This document shows positions 1 through 7,043 of a DNA stretch of 18,272 nt, one piece after another. How positions within the stretch are numbered: the stretch's first letter is position 1; each line of letters opens with the position of its first letter. The DNA lies in assembly GCA_900546795.1 (NCBI GenBank), contig UREG01000030.1, forward strand, positions 1 to 18,272. Direction: 5' to 3'. The stretch is from an uncultured Veillonellaceae bacterium. Its GTDB lineage: Bacteria > Bacillota > Negativicutes > Veillonellales > Megasphaeraceae. Position numbers and translations under genes: made by a program. The notes beneath the pieces were generated by a model. That model saw only the letters and a program-made list of their open reading frames with translations. It had not been told where the DNA came from and searched no databases.

Positions 1-1
1 G

Positions 2-169
2 GTACCGGACGTGCTGCTCAGCGGGCATCATAAGAATATAGAAATATGGCGGCGGCAGGAAGCGCTGCGCAGGACGTGGGAAAAACGGCCGGACCTGCTG
101 GATAAGGCAGCTCTTTCCCGGGAAGACAAGGCCTTTTTAGAAAGCCTTAAAAGGAGCGGAGATAAATGA
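2..169 (+). CDS. trmD: tRNA (guanine-N1)-methyltransferase TrmD, C-terminal end (5' end outside window)
   Basis: This is the last 55 codons of an open frame that enters from the left edge. The residues VPDVLLSGHHKNIEIWRR and the following R-rich stretch (RRTWEKRPDLL) match the C-terminal domain of TrmD, which methylates N1 of G37 in tRNAs to prevent +1 frameshifting. TrmD is a SPOUT enzyme that acts as a dimer, and this end carries the basic helix that touches tRNA. The catalytic knot lies upstream, outside the window. The TGA stop overlaps the ATG of the next gene (ATGA, 166-169), so the two are translationally coupled. No frameshift is visible in the part that can be seen. Confidence 0.88.
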   Translation, partial: VPDVLLSGHHKNIEIWRRQEALRRTWEKRPDLLDKAALSREDKAFLESLKRSGDK

Positions 170-741
170 AATCACCTCTTTATATAGGGCTGGTGCATTA
201 CCCTATTTATAATAAGCATGGCGAAGTCGTGGCTACGGCAATTACGAATTACGATATCCATGATATCGCCCGATCTTCCTGCACCTATGATGTGCAGAAA
301 TATTTTATCGTTCATCATGTGGAAAGCCAAATACAGCTGGCCAATGAAATCATGAACCATTGGAAAACTGGGTTTGGAAGCACTTATAATCCGGATCGGA
401 AAGAAGCGTTTGAACGGGTCGTAATGGTTCCCTCTGTAGACAGCGCGGTGGAAGCGGTGGAAAAGGAAACGGGACTGCGGCCATATGTCGTGACTACGGA
501 CGCTCGAACGTATGACAATACGATTACCTATATCGACCTTCGGAAGAAAAGAGAAACCGAGGATCGGCCGATATTGGTACTCTTTGGCACCGGGTACGGC
601 ATGACGAAAGAAACAATGAAAAAATTCGACTATATCCTGGAGCCGATCTACGGCGCCGGTGAATATAACCATTTATCCGTGCGTTCTGCGGCGGCTATCA
701 TCTTAGACAGACTGGCCGGCGAAGCATGGTGGGAGAAATAA
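166..741 (+). CDS. TrmD-associated SPOUT-type RNA methyltransferase family protein
   Basis: The 191-residue protein begins with MKSPLYIGLVHYPIYNK and has the look of the small SAM-dependent RNA methyltransferase family often encoded just after trmD in Clostridia and Negativicutes (the family I recall as Pfam Methyltrn_RNA_4). Near the C-terminus, residues about 135-175 (ILVLFGTGYGMTKE, then a G-A-G-E-Y-N-H-LSVR segment) resemble the knotted SAM-binding loops of SPOUT enzymes: a GTG-type loop followed by a hydrophobic strand and an N-x-LSVR-type turn. The substrate is not known from sequence. The start overlaps the trmD stop by 4 nt, with AGGAG at 152-156 as the ribosome binding site. yebC follows after 15 nt, so the three genes probably share a transcript concerned with tRNA and translation. 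The family call is good; the exact reaction is unassigned. Confidence 0.75.
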   Translation: MKSPLYIGLVHYPIYNKHGEVVATAITNYDIHDIARSSCTYDVQKYFIVHHVESQIQLANEIMNHWKTGFGSTYNPDRKEAFERVVMVPSVDSAVEAVEKETGLRPYVVTTDARTYDNTITYIDLRKKRETEDRPILVLFGTGYGMTKETMKKFDYILEPIYGAGEYNHLSVRSAAAIILDRLAGEAWWEK

Positions 742-756
742 GGAAGGAGATTTTTT

Positions 757-1488
757 ATGTCAGGACATTCCAAATGGGCAAATATTAAACGCAAAAAGGG
801 TAAGAATGACGCGATCCGCGCAAAAATTACGACGAAGATAGGCCGTGAAATCACGATTGCCGTTCGGATGGGCGGACCGGACCCGGTAGGCAATATGCGC
901 CTTAAACTGGCTCTCCAAAAAGCAAAAGAAAATAATATTCCTAAAGATAATATTCAGCGGGCAATCCAGAAAGGCGCCGGCGCGGCAGACGGCGGCAATT
1001 ACGAAGAAATTACCTATGAAGGATATGGACCGGCCGGTGTGGCGATTACGGTAGACGTTATGACGGACAATCGGAATCGGGCAGCGGCAGATGTACGTCA
1101 TGTCTTTACAAAAAGCGGCGGAAACATGGGTGAAACCGGCTGCGTAGCCTGGATGTTTAAACGCAAGGGCGTGTTTGTTGTAGAACGCAGCGCTGCAGAC
1201 GAAGAAGAATTGATGATGCTGGCGCTGGACGCAGGTGCGGAAGATTTCAAAACCGGCGATGAAGAATATGAAATTACGACGACGGCAGAAGACTTTGACG
1301 CCGTAGAAAAAGCACTGGAAGAAAATAATGTGCCGGTGCTGGTTGGCAAGATTACGATGATGCCGGATACGACCGTTGCAGTAGAAGGCGACGACGCGGC
1401 AAAATTGGAACGCATGCTGGATGCATTGGACGAACTGGACGACGTGCAGGACGTATATCATAACGGCGAGCTTCCGGAAGAAGACTAA
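757..1488 (+). CDS. yebC: YebC/PmpR/TACO1 family protein
   Basis: The 243-residue protein opens with MSGHSKWANIKRKKGKNDA, the hallmark N-terminus of the YebC family, and has the usual length of about 240-250. The family has three domains: a basic helical N-terminal domain (about 1-75) followed by two alpha/beta domains, with an acidic C-terminus (here ending LDELDDVQDVYHNGELPEED). Members were long annotated as DNA-binding regulators. More recent work on bacterial members and mitochondrial TACO1 points to a ribosome-associated role in relieving stalling during translation. The ribosome binding site GGAAGGAG lies at 742-749. It sits at the end of the trmD operon rather than beside ruvC, where many bacteria keep it, and is closed by the terminator at 1496-1525. 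Confidence 0.95.
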   Translation: MSGHSKWANIKRKKGKNDAIRAKITTKIGREITIAVRMGGPDPVGNMRLKLALQKAKENNIPKDNIQRAIQKGAGAADGGNYEEITYEGYGPAGVAITVDVMTDNRNRAAADVRHVFTKSGGNMGETGCVAWMFKRKGVFVVERSAADEEELMMLALDAGAEDFKTGDEEYEITTTAEDFDAVEKALEENNVPVLVGKITMMPDTTVAVEGDDAAKLERMLDALDELDDVQDVYHNGELPEED

Positions 1489-1495
1489 TTTTTTT

Positions 1496-1525
1496 AAGCA
1501 GGTGTTGGAAACGATGCCTGCTTTT
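1496..1525 (+). terminator. Rho-independent terminator after yebC
   Basis: The stem AAGCAGGTGTTG (1496-1507) pairs with CGATGCCTGCTT (1512-1523) through 12 pairs including some G-U, around a short purine loop (GAAA), and ends in TTTT. The T-run is short, so termination may be incomplete. Confidence 0.7.
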
Positions 1526-1554
1526 AAAAACGGCAAAAAATGAAGAAAAATATA

Positions 1555-1584
1555 TTGACATAAAGAAGAAGCTGCCTTTATAAT
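1555..1584 (+). promoter_or_regulatory. Sigma-A promoter for rplU-prp-rpmA
   Basis: A perfect -35 TTGACA at 1555-1560 and a perfect -10 TATAAT at 1579-1584 are separated by 18 bp. Transcription should begin near 1591, leaving a leader of about 100 nt before rplU. Confidence 0.85.
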
Positions 1585-1590
1585 ATAAAG

Positions 1591-1691
1591 GTCATGGTAT
1601 AGCGTGCTGTATCATGTGGAACCGCGTGGAGAGGTTATTAAACCGGAAACGGTACCGTATTCAGCGAGTATGAGTGCAAGGAGGTGCTAAC
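1591..1691 (+). ncRNA. Structured 5' leader of rplU (candidate L21 leader)
   Basis: The untranslated leader folds on inspection into a 9-bp hairpin, ATGGTATAG (1594-1602) with CTGTATCAT (1607-1615) around CGTG including two G-U pairs, flanked by GGT/ACC. A second hairpin, ACCG-GAAA-CGGT (1642-1653), has a GNRA tetraloop. L21 autoregulatory leaders are known upstream of rplU in Bacillota, and the position fits. I cannot confirm the Rfam model by eye. It could also simply be a structured 5' UTR. Confidence 0.5.
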
Positions 1692-2003
1692 ATGTACGCA
1701 ATTATCAAAACTGGTGGTAAACAATATCGTGTAGCAGAAGGCGATATTATTACTATTGAAAAATTGGAACAGCAGGCTGAAGAAGCTGTAACGTTTGACC
1801 AGGTTCTTTCCGTAGTAAATGGGGAAGATGTAAAAGTTGGTCAGCCGCTCGTAGCAGGTGCGAAAGTAACTGGTACGGTATTGGCACAGGGTAAAGCGAA
1901 AAAAATCCTCGTGTTCAAATACAAAGCAAAATCCAACTATCGCCGCCGTCAGGGTCATCGTCAGCCGTTTACGAAAGTTCGTATTGAAAAAATCGAAGCG
2001 TAA
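1692..2003 (+). CDS. rplU: 50S ribosomal protein L21 (bL21)
   Basis: The protein begins MYAIIKTGGKQYRVAEGD, the standard L21 N-terminus, and is 103 residues long, the usual size. The basic C-terminal stretch KSNYRRRQGHRQPFTKVRI binds 23S rRNA. I chose the ATG at 1692 over an upstream in-frame GTG at 1674 because the ribosome binding site AAGGAGGTG (1678-1686) lies between them and because the family starts at this Met. The stop codon overlaps the ATG of prp (TAATG), which indicates coupled translation. Codon use is strongly biased (GTA, AAA, GGT), as expected for a highly expressed gene. Confidence 0.97.
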   Translation: MYAIIKTGGKQYRVAEGDIITIEKLEQQAEEAVTFDQVLSVVNGEDVKVGQPLVAGAKVTGTVLAQGKAKKILVFKYKAKSNYRRRQGHRQPFTKVRIEKIEA

Positions 2004-2314
2004 TGATAACGATACAAATCGTGCGCGATACACAGCATAAAATGATTGCCTTTGAAATAGACGGCCACGCCGGCTATGATGAAGAAGGGCATGATATCGT
2101 TTGTGCCGCCGTATCGGGAATTACGCTGACTGCCGCTTTGGGGCTGCGGGATTATGCAAAAGCAGAAGGCTCGTATAAAAACCAAAAGGGGCATATGTCC
2201 GTGCGTATCAACCGGCCGGACGAAACGACACAGGCGATAATGGAAACGATGGTGCTGGGGCTGGATCAGATCAGTCGGCAGTATCCGGAATTTGTCTCTA
2301 TTCATGAAGTATAG
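2003..2314 (+). CDS. prp: Ribosomal-processing cysteine protease Prp
   Basis: The 103-residue protein matches the Prp (YsxB) family, which removes a short N-terminal extension from ribosomal protein L27 in Bacillota and relatives. The catalytic pair is visible: His22 in GHAGYDEEGHDIVCAAVS and Cys34 in the same stretch, the same numbering as the described Staphylococcus enzyme. It sits in the diagnostic place between rplU and rpmA and overlaps rplU by one nucleotide. The stop TAG forms the start of the rpmA ribosome binding site. Its substrate is encoded immediately downstream and carries the expected cleavage site. Confidence 0.95.
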   Translation: MITIQIVRDTQHKMIAFEIDGHAGYDEEGHDIVCAAVSGITLTAALGLRDYAKAEGSYKNQKGHMSVRINRPDETTQAIMETMVLGLDQISRQYPEFVSIHEV

Positions 2315-2326
2315 GAGGTGGACGTA

Positions 2327-2611
2327 ATGTTTACTTTTGATTTGCAGTTATTTGCACATAAAAAAGGGGTAAGCAGCACTCGTAACGGTCGTGACAGTGA
2401 ATCCAAACGACTTGGTGTGAAATGCCATGATGGTCAGGCTGTAAAAGCTGGCTCCATCATCGTTCGTCAGCGTGGTACTCATTTCCACCCTGGTGTGAAT
2501 GTTGGTTTGGGCAGCGATGACACGCTGTATGCAAAAGTTCCTGGTAAAGTAGCTTTTGAACGTGCTGGCCGCTATAACCGTCAGGTAAGCGTATACCCAG
2601 TAGAAGCGTAA
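2327..2611 (+). CDS. rpmA: 50S ribosomal protein L27 (bL27) with cleavable N-terminal extension
   Basis: The 94-residue precursor begins MFTFDLQLF followed by AHKKGVSSTRNGRDS, the usual mature L27 start. The 9-residue leader ending in an aromatic residue before Ala-His-Lys-Lys is the hallmark of Prp-processed L27. Cleavage is predicted after Phe9. The mature N-terminus reaches the peptidyl transferase centre, so removal of the extension is needed for function in species that have it. The ATG at 2327 is preferred to an upstream GTG at 2318 because AGGAGGTG (2313-2320) is the ribosome binding site. obgE, which often follows rpmA, is absent; a terminator comes instead. Confidence 0.97.
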   Translation: MFTFDLQLFAHKKGVSSTRNGRDSESKRLGVKCHDGQAVKAGSIIVRQRGTHFHPGVNVGLGSDDTLYAKVPGKVAFERAGRYNRQVSVYPVEA

Positions 2612-2620
2612 GCTGATAAG

Positions 2621-2653
2621 AGAACGGAAATCGTTGATTTCCGTTCTTTTTTT
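2621..2653 (+). terminator. Strong Rho-independent terminator after rpmA
   Basis: AGAACGGAAATC (2621-2632) and GATTTCCGTTCT (2636-2647) form a perfect 12-bp stem with a GTT loop, followed by a run of T to 2653. It closes the ribosomal protein operon. Confidence 0.93.
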
Positions 2654-3101
2654 ATGCATAAACAGCAGGCACTGCCATCGCAGGAAAACGGAAACAGAGC
2701 CGGTAAAATCTGACGTACAATATTTCCGGACACTCGAAAGGCTGAGGCAGAAAGATAAGGGGGAGAGTCTGGTTGTAAAAGGGAGCATGCAAGGAAGGGA
2801 GTGGGATTACCCGGCTGTATTTCTTAGCGAAAACAGAAGTTTGAGTGACTTCCTATTTAAGTATGAAAGCGTTGGGGGATTTTTTTGTGCAGAGAGGCGC
2901 CATTGCGGGCAGACTTTCTTTTTGGGAGAAAAGAGCAGAAAAATTTTTTTGTTTCTTAATTAGCAGAAAAAGATTTTCGGCAGTACATGCAGTGGCAGTC
3001 TGTAATCTGGCAGAAGTGTTTAGTCTGCAAGAGGCGGCTGGGAGATGTGCTGATGACACGGAGTTTTTAGTACGAAAAGAGGGGAAATATGAGAAATATG
3101 C
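2654..3101 (+). other. Intergenic stretch with no supported gene
   Basis: These roughly 450 nt hold only short frames (for example 2634-2963, which begins inside the terminator, and 2845-3150). Their proteins show no family resemblance, lack ribosome binding sites and use codons unlike the neighbours. Homopolymer T-runs near 2880-2886 and 2943-2952 and a drop in regular codon structure suggest non-coding or decayed sequence. I see no tRNA, riboswitch or transposon end in it. Confidence 0.5.
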
Positions 3102-3131
3102 TTGCTTGAGTCTAGATTTCTTTATTATAAT
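3102..3131 (+). promoter_or_regulatory. Probable promoter for the aldolase-znuA pair
   Basis: The -35 element TTGCTT (3102-3107) and a perfect -10 TATAAT (3126-3131) are 18 bp apart, ending 39 nt before the aldolase ATG. Confidence 0.65.
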
Positions 3132-3170
3132 GGAAGAAAAAAGTATATAGACAAAAGACAAGGAGTCAGT

Positions 3171-3800
3171 ATGAAAGAAATTAAAGAGCAGATATGTGAA
3201 ATCGGCCGCCGGCTGTATGCAAAAGATATGATTGCAGGCGGTGACGGAAATATCAGTGTCCGTGATGAAAACGGAATAATATGGATCACTCCGGCGGGAA
3301 AACGAAAAGGCGAATTGGTTCCGGAAGATATTTTAGGGATTACCATAGAAGGGGAAGTCCGGTATGGGCTGGGTACGCCCTCGACGGAAACAAAAATGCA
3401 TTTAGCTGCCTACCGTATTTGCCCGCATATCCATGCGGTAGTGCATGCCCATCCCCAGGCAGCTACGGCGTACACGGTAGCCGGCGCAGCTTTTGAAAAT
3501 GAAGTGCTGATCGAAAGCCTGCCTATTTTGGGTGAAGTAGTTACCGCTCCATACGGCCGGCCGTCTACGGACGAAGTAGTGACTTCGTTGGCGCCGTATT
3601 TAGCGGAACACCCGGTGATTCTGATGGCGAATCATGGGGCAGTAACGACGGGCAAGACGCTGTGGGAAGCGTATAATCGAATTGAAACGCTGGAACATGT
3701 GGCGCGGACGTGTTTATATGGAAAATTACTGAGTGCAGCGTATCAATACGGAAATAAAGAAGGGCTGTCCTTGCAGCTGATCGAAAGGAAAAAGCAATGA
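3171..3800 (+). CDS. Class II aldolase/adducin family protein (L-fuculose-phosphate aldolase-like)
   Basis: The 209-residue protein is a short-form class II aldolase. The catalytic acid Glu73 (STETKMH), zinc ligands His92 and His94 (VHAHP) and His155 (ANHGAV) sit at the same numbers as in Escherichia coli FucA. The N-terminal GGDGNISVR and WITPAGKRKGEL motifs are the phosphate-binding segments of the family. Such enzymes split L-fuculose-1-P, rhamnulose-1-P or 5-deoxypentulose phosphates to DHAP and an aldehyde. No fucose or rhamnose genes are nearby, so a housekeeping role, for example in 5'-deoxynucleoside salvage, is possible. The start ATG follows AAGGAGTC (3160-3167). The stop overlaps the znuA start by 4 nt (ATGA). 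The family is secure; the substrate is open. Confidence 0.85.
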   Translation: MKEIKEQICEIGRRLYAKDMIAGGDGNISVRDENGIIWITPAGKRKGELVPEDILGITIEGEVRYGLGTPSTETKMHLAAYRICPHIHAVVHAHPQAATAYTVAGAAFENEVLIESLPILGEVVTAPYGRPSTDEVVTSLAPYLAEHPVILMANHGAVTTGKTLWEAYNRIETLEHVARTCLYGKLLSAAYQYGNKEGLSLQLIERKKQ

Positions 3801-4774
3801 AGCGCTGGCTGTGGATATTGCCGCTGGCATTGCTGCTGTCCGGCTGTGGAATGAGTCCCCGGGAGAAGGAGCCGGAATCGATTCGGATTTTAACAACCAT
3901 ATATCCTGTATATGAAACAGTAAAGCAAGTAGCGGGAAATACGGCTGACGTTACTATGCTGATTCCGCCGGGAGCGGAAGCTCATGATTGGGAGCCGTCT
4001 GCTTCCGCGATTCGGGAAATGCGGAGCGGTGCGCTGCTGTTTTATAATGGAGGCGGATTAGAGCCTATAGAAGAATTGGTGAAAGAGGAACGATCTGGTT
4101 CGGGAAGAAAAGTAGCGCTTACGTCTGTTCTCGATCTTCTTCCGGGAGAGGACGAGGAGCATGGAGACGAGGAACACGAACATGAAGACCACGATGCGGA
4201 GGAAGCAGAACATGGGCATCATGGACATCATCATCACCATCATGAACAAGACCCGCATGTATGGCTGGACCCTAGAAATGTGTGCAAAGAAGTCGATCTG
4301 ATTGTGCAGGTGTTGAGTGAAGAAGATAAAGCGAATGCCGATACATATAGGAAAAATGGAGAAGCCTATAAAGAAAAGCTGCTGGCCTTGGATCGGGACT
4401 ATGAAACGGCGCTGGCGCAGGTAAACAGCCGGGAAATGATTACGACCCATGCGGCTTTTGCTTATTTGGCGGCTCGGTACCATCTGCATCAGGTCAGCGC
4501 AATGGGAATTTCTCCCGACGCAGAACCTACGCCGCGGCGAATGGCGGAAATTATAGAGTATATTAAGGAACACCAAATCCCCGTGTTGTTTATGGACGCA
4601 TCTTCTAATCCGCGGATTGGAGAAGTGATTGCAGAAGAAACCGGGATCCGTGTAGAACGATTAAATCCTTTGGAAAGTATTACGATGGAAGACCGATGGG
4701 CAGGAAAAGACTACTTGTCCATTATGAGAGAAAATCTGGAAGCCTTGCAGCGGGGATTGGGAAAAGCCGAATAA
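3797..4774 (+). CDS. znuA: Zinc-binding substrate-binding lipoprotein, ZnuA/AdcA-like
   Basis: The 325-residue protein has a lipoprotein signal peptide with lipobox LLLSGC (Cys17) and the cluster A-I metal-receptor fold. Likely metal ligands are His63 (GAEAHDWEPS), His154 (DPHVWLDP) and His218 (ITTHAAF). Between them, residues about 122-150 form a loop rich in His, Asp and Glu, ending in a run of His, as in ZnuA-type zinc receptors that scavenge or sense Zn. The fourth-ligand region reads RLNPLES, with Asn290 where an acidic residue is common, so coordination may use only His or another side chain. It would deliver zinc to a ZnuBC membrane complex, but no permease or ATPase gene is adjacent. 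It is translationally coupled to the aldolase gene and ends before a convergent operon. Confidence 0.88.
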   Translation: MKRWLWILPLALLLSGCGMSPREKEPESIRILTTIYPVYETVKQVAGNTADVTMLIPPGAEAHDWEPSASAIREMRSGALLFYNGGGLEPIEELVKEERSGSGRKVALTSVLDLLPGEDEEHGDEEHEHEDHDAEEAEHGHHGHHHHHHEQDPHVWLDPRNVCKEVDLIVQVLSEEDKANADTYRKNGEAYKEKLLALDRDYETALAQVNSREMITTHAAFAYLAARYHLHQVSAMGISPDAEPTPRRMAEIIEYIKEHQIPVLFMDASSNPRIGEVIAEETGIRVERLNPLESITMEDRWAGKDYLSIMRENLEALQRGLGKAE

Positions 4775-4939
4775 ACCGTGAAGGGGAAAAGATCAACCAA
4801 TCACATTGAGCGTCAGGCGGATTGAAACGTATTTGGGCAAGACGTTTCGAAGAATCGCCCTGGCCGATGTGCGAACAGTGTGCAGCGGCTGATTAGACGT
4901 ACTGTAAAGAAAGACAGGATGAACGGATTCTGTATAATA

Positions 4940-4969
4940 AAAAGAAACTCCCTTTAGGGAGTTTCTTTT
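4940..4969. terminator. Bidirectional terminator between znuA and bioA
   Basis: AAAAGAAACTCCC (4940-4952) and GGGAGTTTCTTTT (4957-4969) form a perfect 13-bp stem with loop TTTA. The flanking A-run and T-run make it work for both converging operons. It lies 4 nt from the bioA stop. The 165 nt between znuA and this hairpin hold no gene I can support. Confidence 0.9.
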
Positions 4970-4973
4970 GCAT

Positions 4974-6323
4974 TTAGTATAAAATATCATCCATCGCTTT
5001 TCGGCAAAGTGCGATCGCTTCCTCGATCTCCCCTTTGGTGATGGTAAGAGGCGGATTGAAATAGAGAACATTGCCGAGCGGGCGAAGGAGCAGGCCATAG
5101 GATAAAGCTTTTTTATAAATTTGGTAGCCTATACGCTCGCTGGCGGGAAAGGGAGCCGCTGTTTTTTTGTCTTGAACCAATTCCATGGCGTGAATCAGAC
5201 CGATGTGGCGGATTTCGCCCACATGAGGATCTTTGCCGAAGGCATCTTCCATGGAAGCGGTTAGGAAGGGCGCTATGGCATTTGCTTTTTCAAGGATCTT
5301 TTCGCTTTCCATCACCTGCAGGACTGCAAGAGCGGCAGCGCAGCCAAGCGGATTTCCGCTGTAGGTATGGCTGTGCAGGAAAGCTTTTCCCGTATGGTAA
5401 TCGTCATAAAAGGCGTCGTAAATGGCGTCGGTAGCTGCAATGATGGACATGGGCATATACCCGCCGGTCAAGGCTTTGCTGAGGCACATGAGATCCGGGG
5501 TAATGCCGGCATGATCGCAGGCGAATCGTTTTCCGGTACGTCCAAAACCGGTGGCGATTTCATCGATGATGAGAAGCACGCCGTACTGATCGCAGAGACG
5601 GCGCAGCTTTTGAAGATATAACGGCGGATAAATACGCATGCCCGCGCAGCCTTGCAGAAGCGGCTCCGCAATAAAGGCTGCCGTTTCCCTGCCGTATTGT
5701 GCAAAGGCTTCTTCCGCAGATTGGAAGCATTCGCATTGGCAGCTCTCGCGTGATTTTTTATAGGGACAGCGGTAACAGTCAGGGGCTTCGATGTGAATTG
5801 TTTTCATCATCATCGGTTTGTAAATTTGGGTAAACACGTCCATGCTGCCTACGGAAAGTGCGCCGATCGTTTCGCCGTGATAGCCTTCAGAAAGGCACAT
5901 GAACTTTTGTTTTTCCGGATGGCCAGTCTGCTGGTGGTATTGAAAAGCCATTTTTAACGCACTTTCTACAGCAGAAGAACCGTTATCGGCAAAGTTTAGC
6001 TTTGTAAGTCCTTTCGGTAAAATAGAAACTAATTTTTCCGCCAGCTCTATCGCGGGGCGATGGGAGAAATTGGCGAAGATTACGTGCTCCAATTCGTCCA
6101 GCTGTTTTTTGATAGCGGCATTGATCGCCGGATGGCAATGCCCTAAGAGGTTGCACCACCAGCTGCTGACAATGTCCAAGTATTTATGGTCGTCTACATC
6201 ATAAAGATAAGAGCCTTCGCCATGGTCAATGACGATAGGGGGCAGAGTTTCGTAATCTTTCATTTGTGAACAGGGATGCCAAATATGCTGCAGATCCCGT
6301 TCACTCCAGGTTTTGGTAGGCAT
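4974..6323 (-). CDS. bioA: Adenosylmethionine-8-amino-7-oxononanoate aminotransferase BioA
   Basis: The 449-residue class III PLP aminotransferase converts 8-amino-7-oxononanoate (KAPA) to 7,8-diaminononanoate. The PLP lysine is Lys283 (CLSKALTGGYMP), the PLP-ring aspartate is Asp254 (IIDEIATGFGRTG), and the tryptophan pair in SSWWCNLLGH (about 55-56) fits the KAPA-binding site of BioA. The cysteine-rich insert CYRCPY and CQCEC (about 183-199) is common in Bacillota BioA-type proteins. S-adenosylmethionine is the usual amino donor, but some Bacillota relatives (BioK) use lysine, and sequence alone does not settle which applies here. It is the last gene of the leftward biotin operon, 6 nt after bioD. 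Its ribosome binding site (AAGGAGATAAT on the minus strand) overlaps the bioD end. Confidence 0.94.
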   Translation of the reverse strand: MPTKTWSERDLQHIWHPCSQMKDYETLPPIVIDHGEGSYLYDVDDHKYLDIVSSWWCNLLGHCHPAINAAIKKQLDELEHVIFANFSHRPAIELAEKLVSILPKGLTKLNFADNGSSAVESALKMAFQYHQQTGHPEKQKFMCLSEGYHGETIGALSVGSMDVFTQIYKPMMMKTIHIEAPDCYRCPYKKSRESCQCECFQSAEEAFAQYGRETAAFIAEPLLQGCAGMRIYPPLYLQKLRRLCDQYGVLLIIDEIATGFGRTGKRFACDHAGITPDLMCLSKALTGGYMPMSIIAATDAIYDAFYDDYHTGKAFLHSHTYSGNPLGCAAALAVLQVMESEKILEKANAIAPFLTASMEDAFGKDPHVGEIRHIGLIHAMELVQDKKTAAPFPASERIGYQIYKKALSYGLLLRPLGNVLYFNPPLTITKGEIEEAIALCRKAMDDILY

Positions 6324-6329
6324 AACAGA

Positions 6330-7028
6330 TTATCTCCTTTGCGGTATAGTATAGAGTGCGCACAGCGTTTTTGGATCAAGAGGAAATTCCTGCGCATTGT
6401 CAGGAATTTTGGCAACGATGGGAAGCTGCGTCAAGGATTCGATCATACGGCAGTTGTCTTCTTCCATTGGGTCATTGGCATGAAACCGATTCATGATAAA
6501 ACCTTTGATGGGAATACGGCGGCTTTTTAAGTATTCGGCGGTAAGGACACAGCTGTTGATGGAGCCGAGCGCGGGCACCGCTGTGATCAGTACGCTTAAT
6601 CCAAGATGGGAAATGATATCTTCCAGAAGAATTTTTTGACTATCCCAGCGTATGGGGCAGACAATACCGCCGCTCCCTTCGACCGTCAAATAATCGAAAC
6701 GAGCGGAAGCCGCAGCAAAATCCCGTTCAATGACAGCCATTTCTGCGGGATTTCCTTCCCATTGTGCGGCCAGATGAGGGGATACGGCTTCTTTATATAT
6801 ATAGGAAACGCAAGACTCCGGCATTTCTGCCAATCCTGCCGTACGAAGGACCTGGTCGGCATCGCCGGGGATAAGGCGCCCGTCGGCTCCGGCAAGAGCG
6901 CCGCTGAGCGCTGCTTTATAATAGCCGGCGTTTTTTCCCGCTTTTCGCAGTGCTTTGACCAATAACGCGGTTACATAGGTTTTGCCGACGTCGGTTCCCG
7001 TAGCGGTAATAAAAATACTTTTGCTCAT
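6330..7028 (-). CDS. bioD: Dethiobiotin synthetase BioD
   Basis: The 232-residue protein carries the P-loop TGTDVGKTYVT (Gly11-Thr17) typical of BioD, an ATP-dependent enzyme that closes the ureido ring of diaminononanoate with CO2 to give dethiobiotin. Lys38 in YYKAALSG corresponds to the catalytic lysine after the P-loop, and VEGSGGIVCPI (near residue 115) is the second conserved loop. I placed the start at the ATG at 7028 because GAGGTG lies 6 nt upstream. A further upstream TTG (7037) would be inside that ribosome binding site. It follows bioWF after 15 nt. Confidence 0.94.
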   Translation of the reverse strand: MSKSIFITATGTDVGKTYVTALLVKALRKAGKNAGYYKAALSGALAGADGRLIPGDADQVLRTAGLAEMPESCVSYIYKEAVSPHLAAQWEGNPAEMAVIERDFAAASARFDYLTVEGSGGIVCPIRWDSQKILLEDIISHLGLSVLITAVPALGSINSCVLTAEYLKSRRIPIKGFIMNRFHANDPMEEDNCRMIESLTQLPIVAKIPDNAQEFPLDPKTLCALYTIPQRR

Positions 7029-7043
7029 AAACAACACCTCGTT

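Noticed and set aside
760..1536. Long minus-strand open frame opposite yebC
   Set aside because: It is a shadow of the strongly codon-biased yebC gene, with no ribosome binding site or family resemblance.
1674..1691. GTG start six codons upstream of rplU
   Set aside because: It lies before the ribosome binding site at 1678-1686, and L21 proteins begin at MYAIIKTGGKQ.
2634..2963. 109-codon open frame after rpmA
   Set aside because: It begins inside the rpmA terminator, has no ribosome binding site and no recognisable family features.
4133..4250. GAC/CAT-rich repeat in znuA that could look like a tandem repeat element
   Set aside because: It encodes the His/Asp/Glu loop of the zinc receptor and is explained by protein function.
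4793..5098. Minus-strand open frame crossing the bioA-znuA junction
   Set aside because: It overlaps the bioA coding sequence and the bidirectional terminator in another frame and shows no protein family features.
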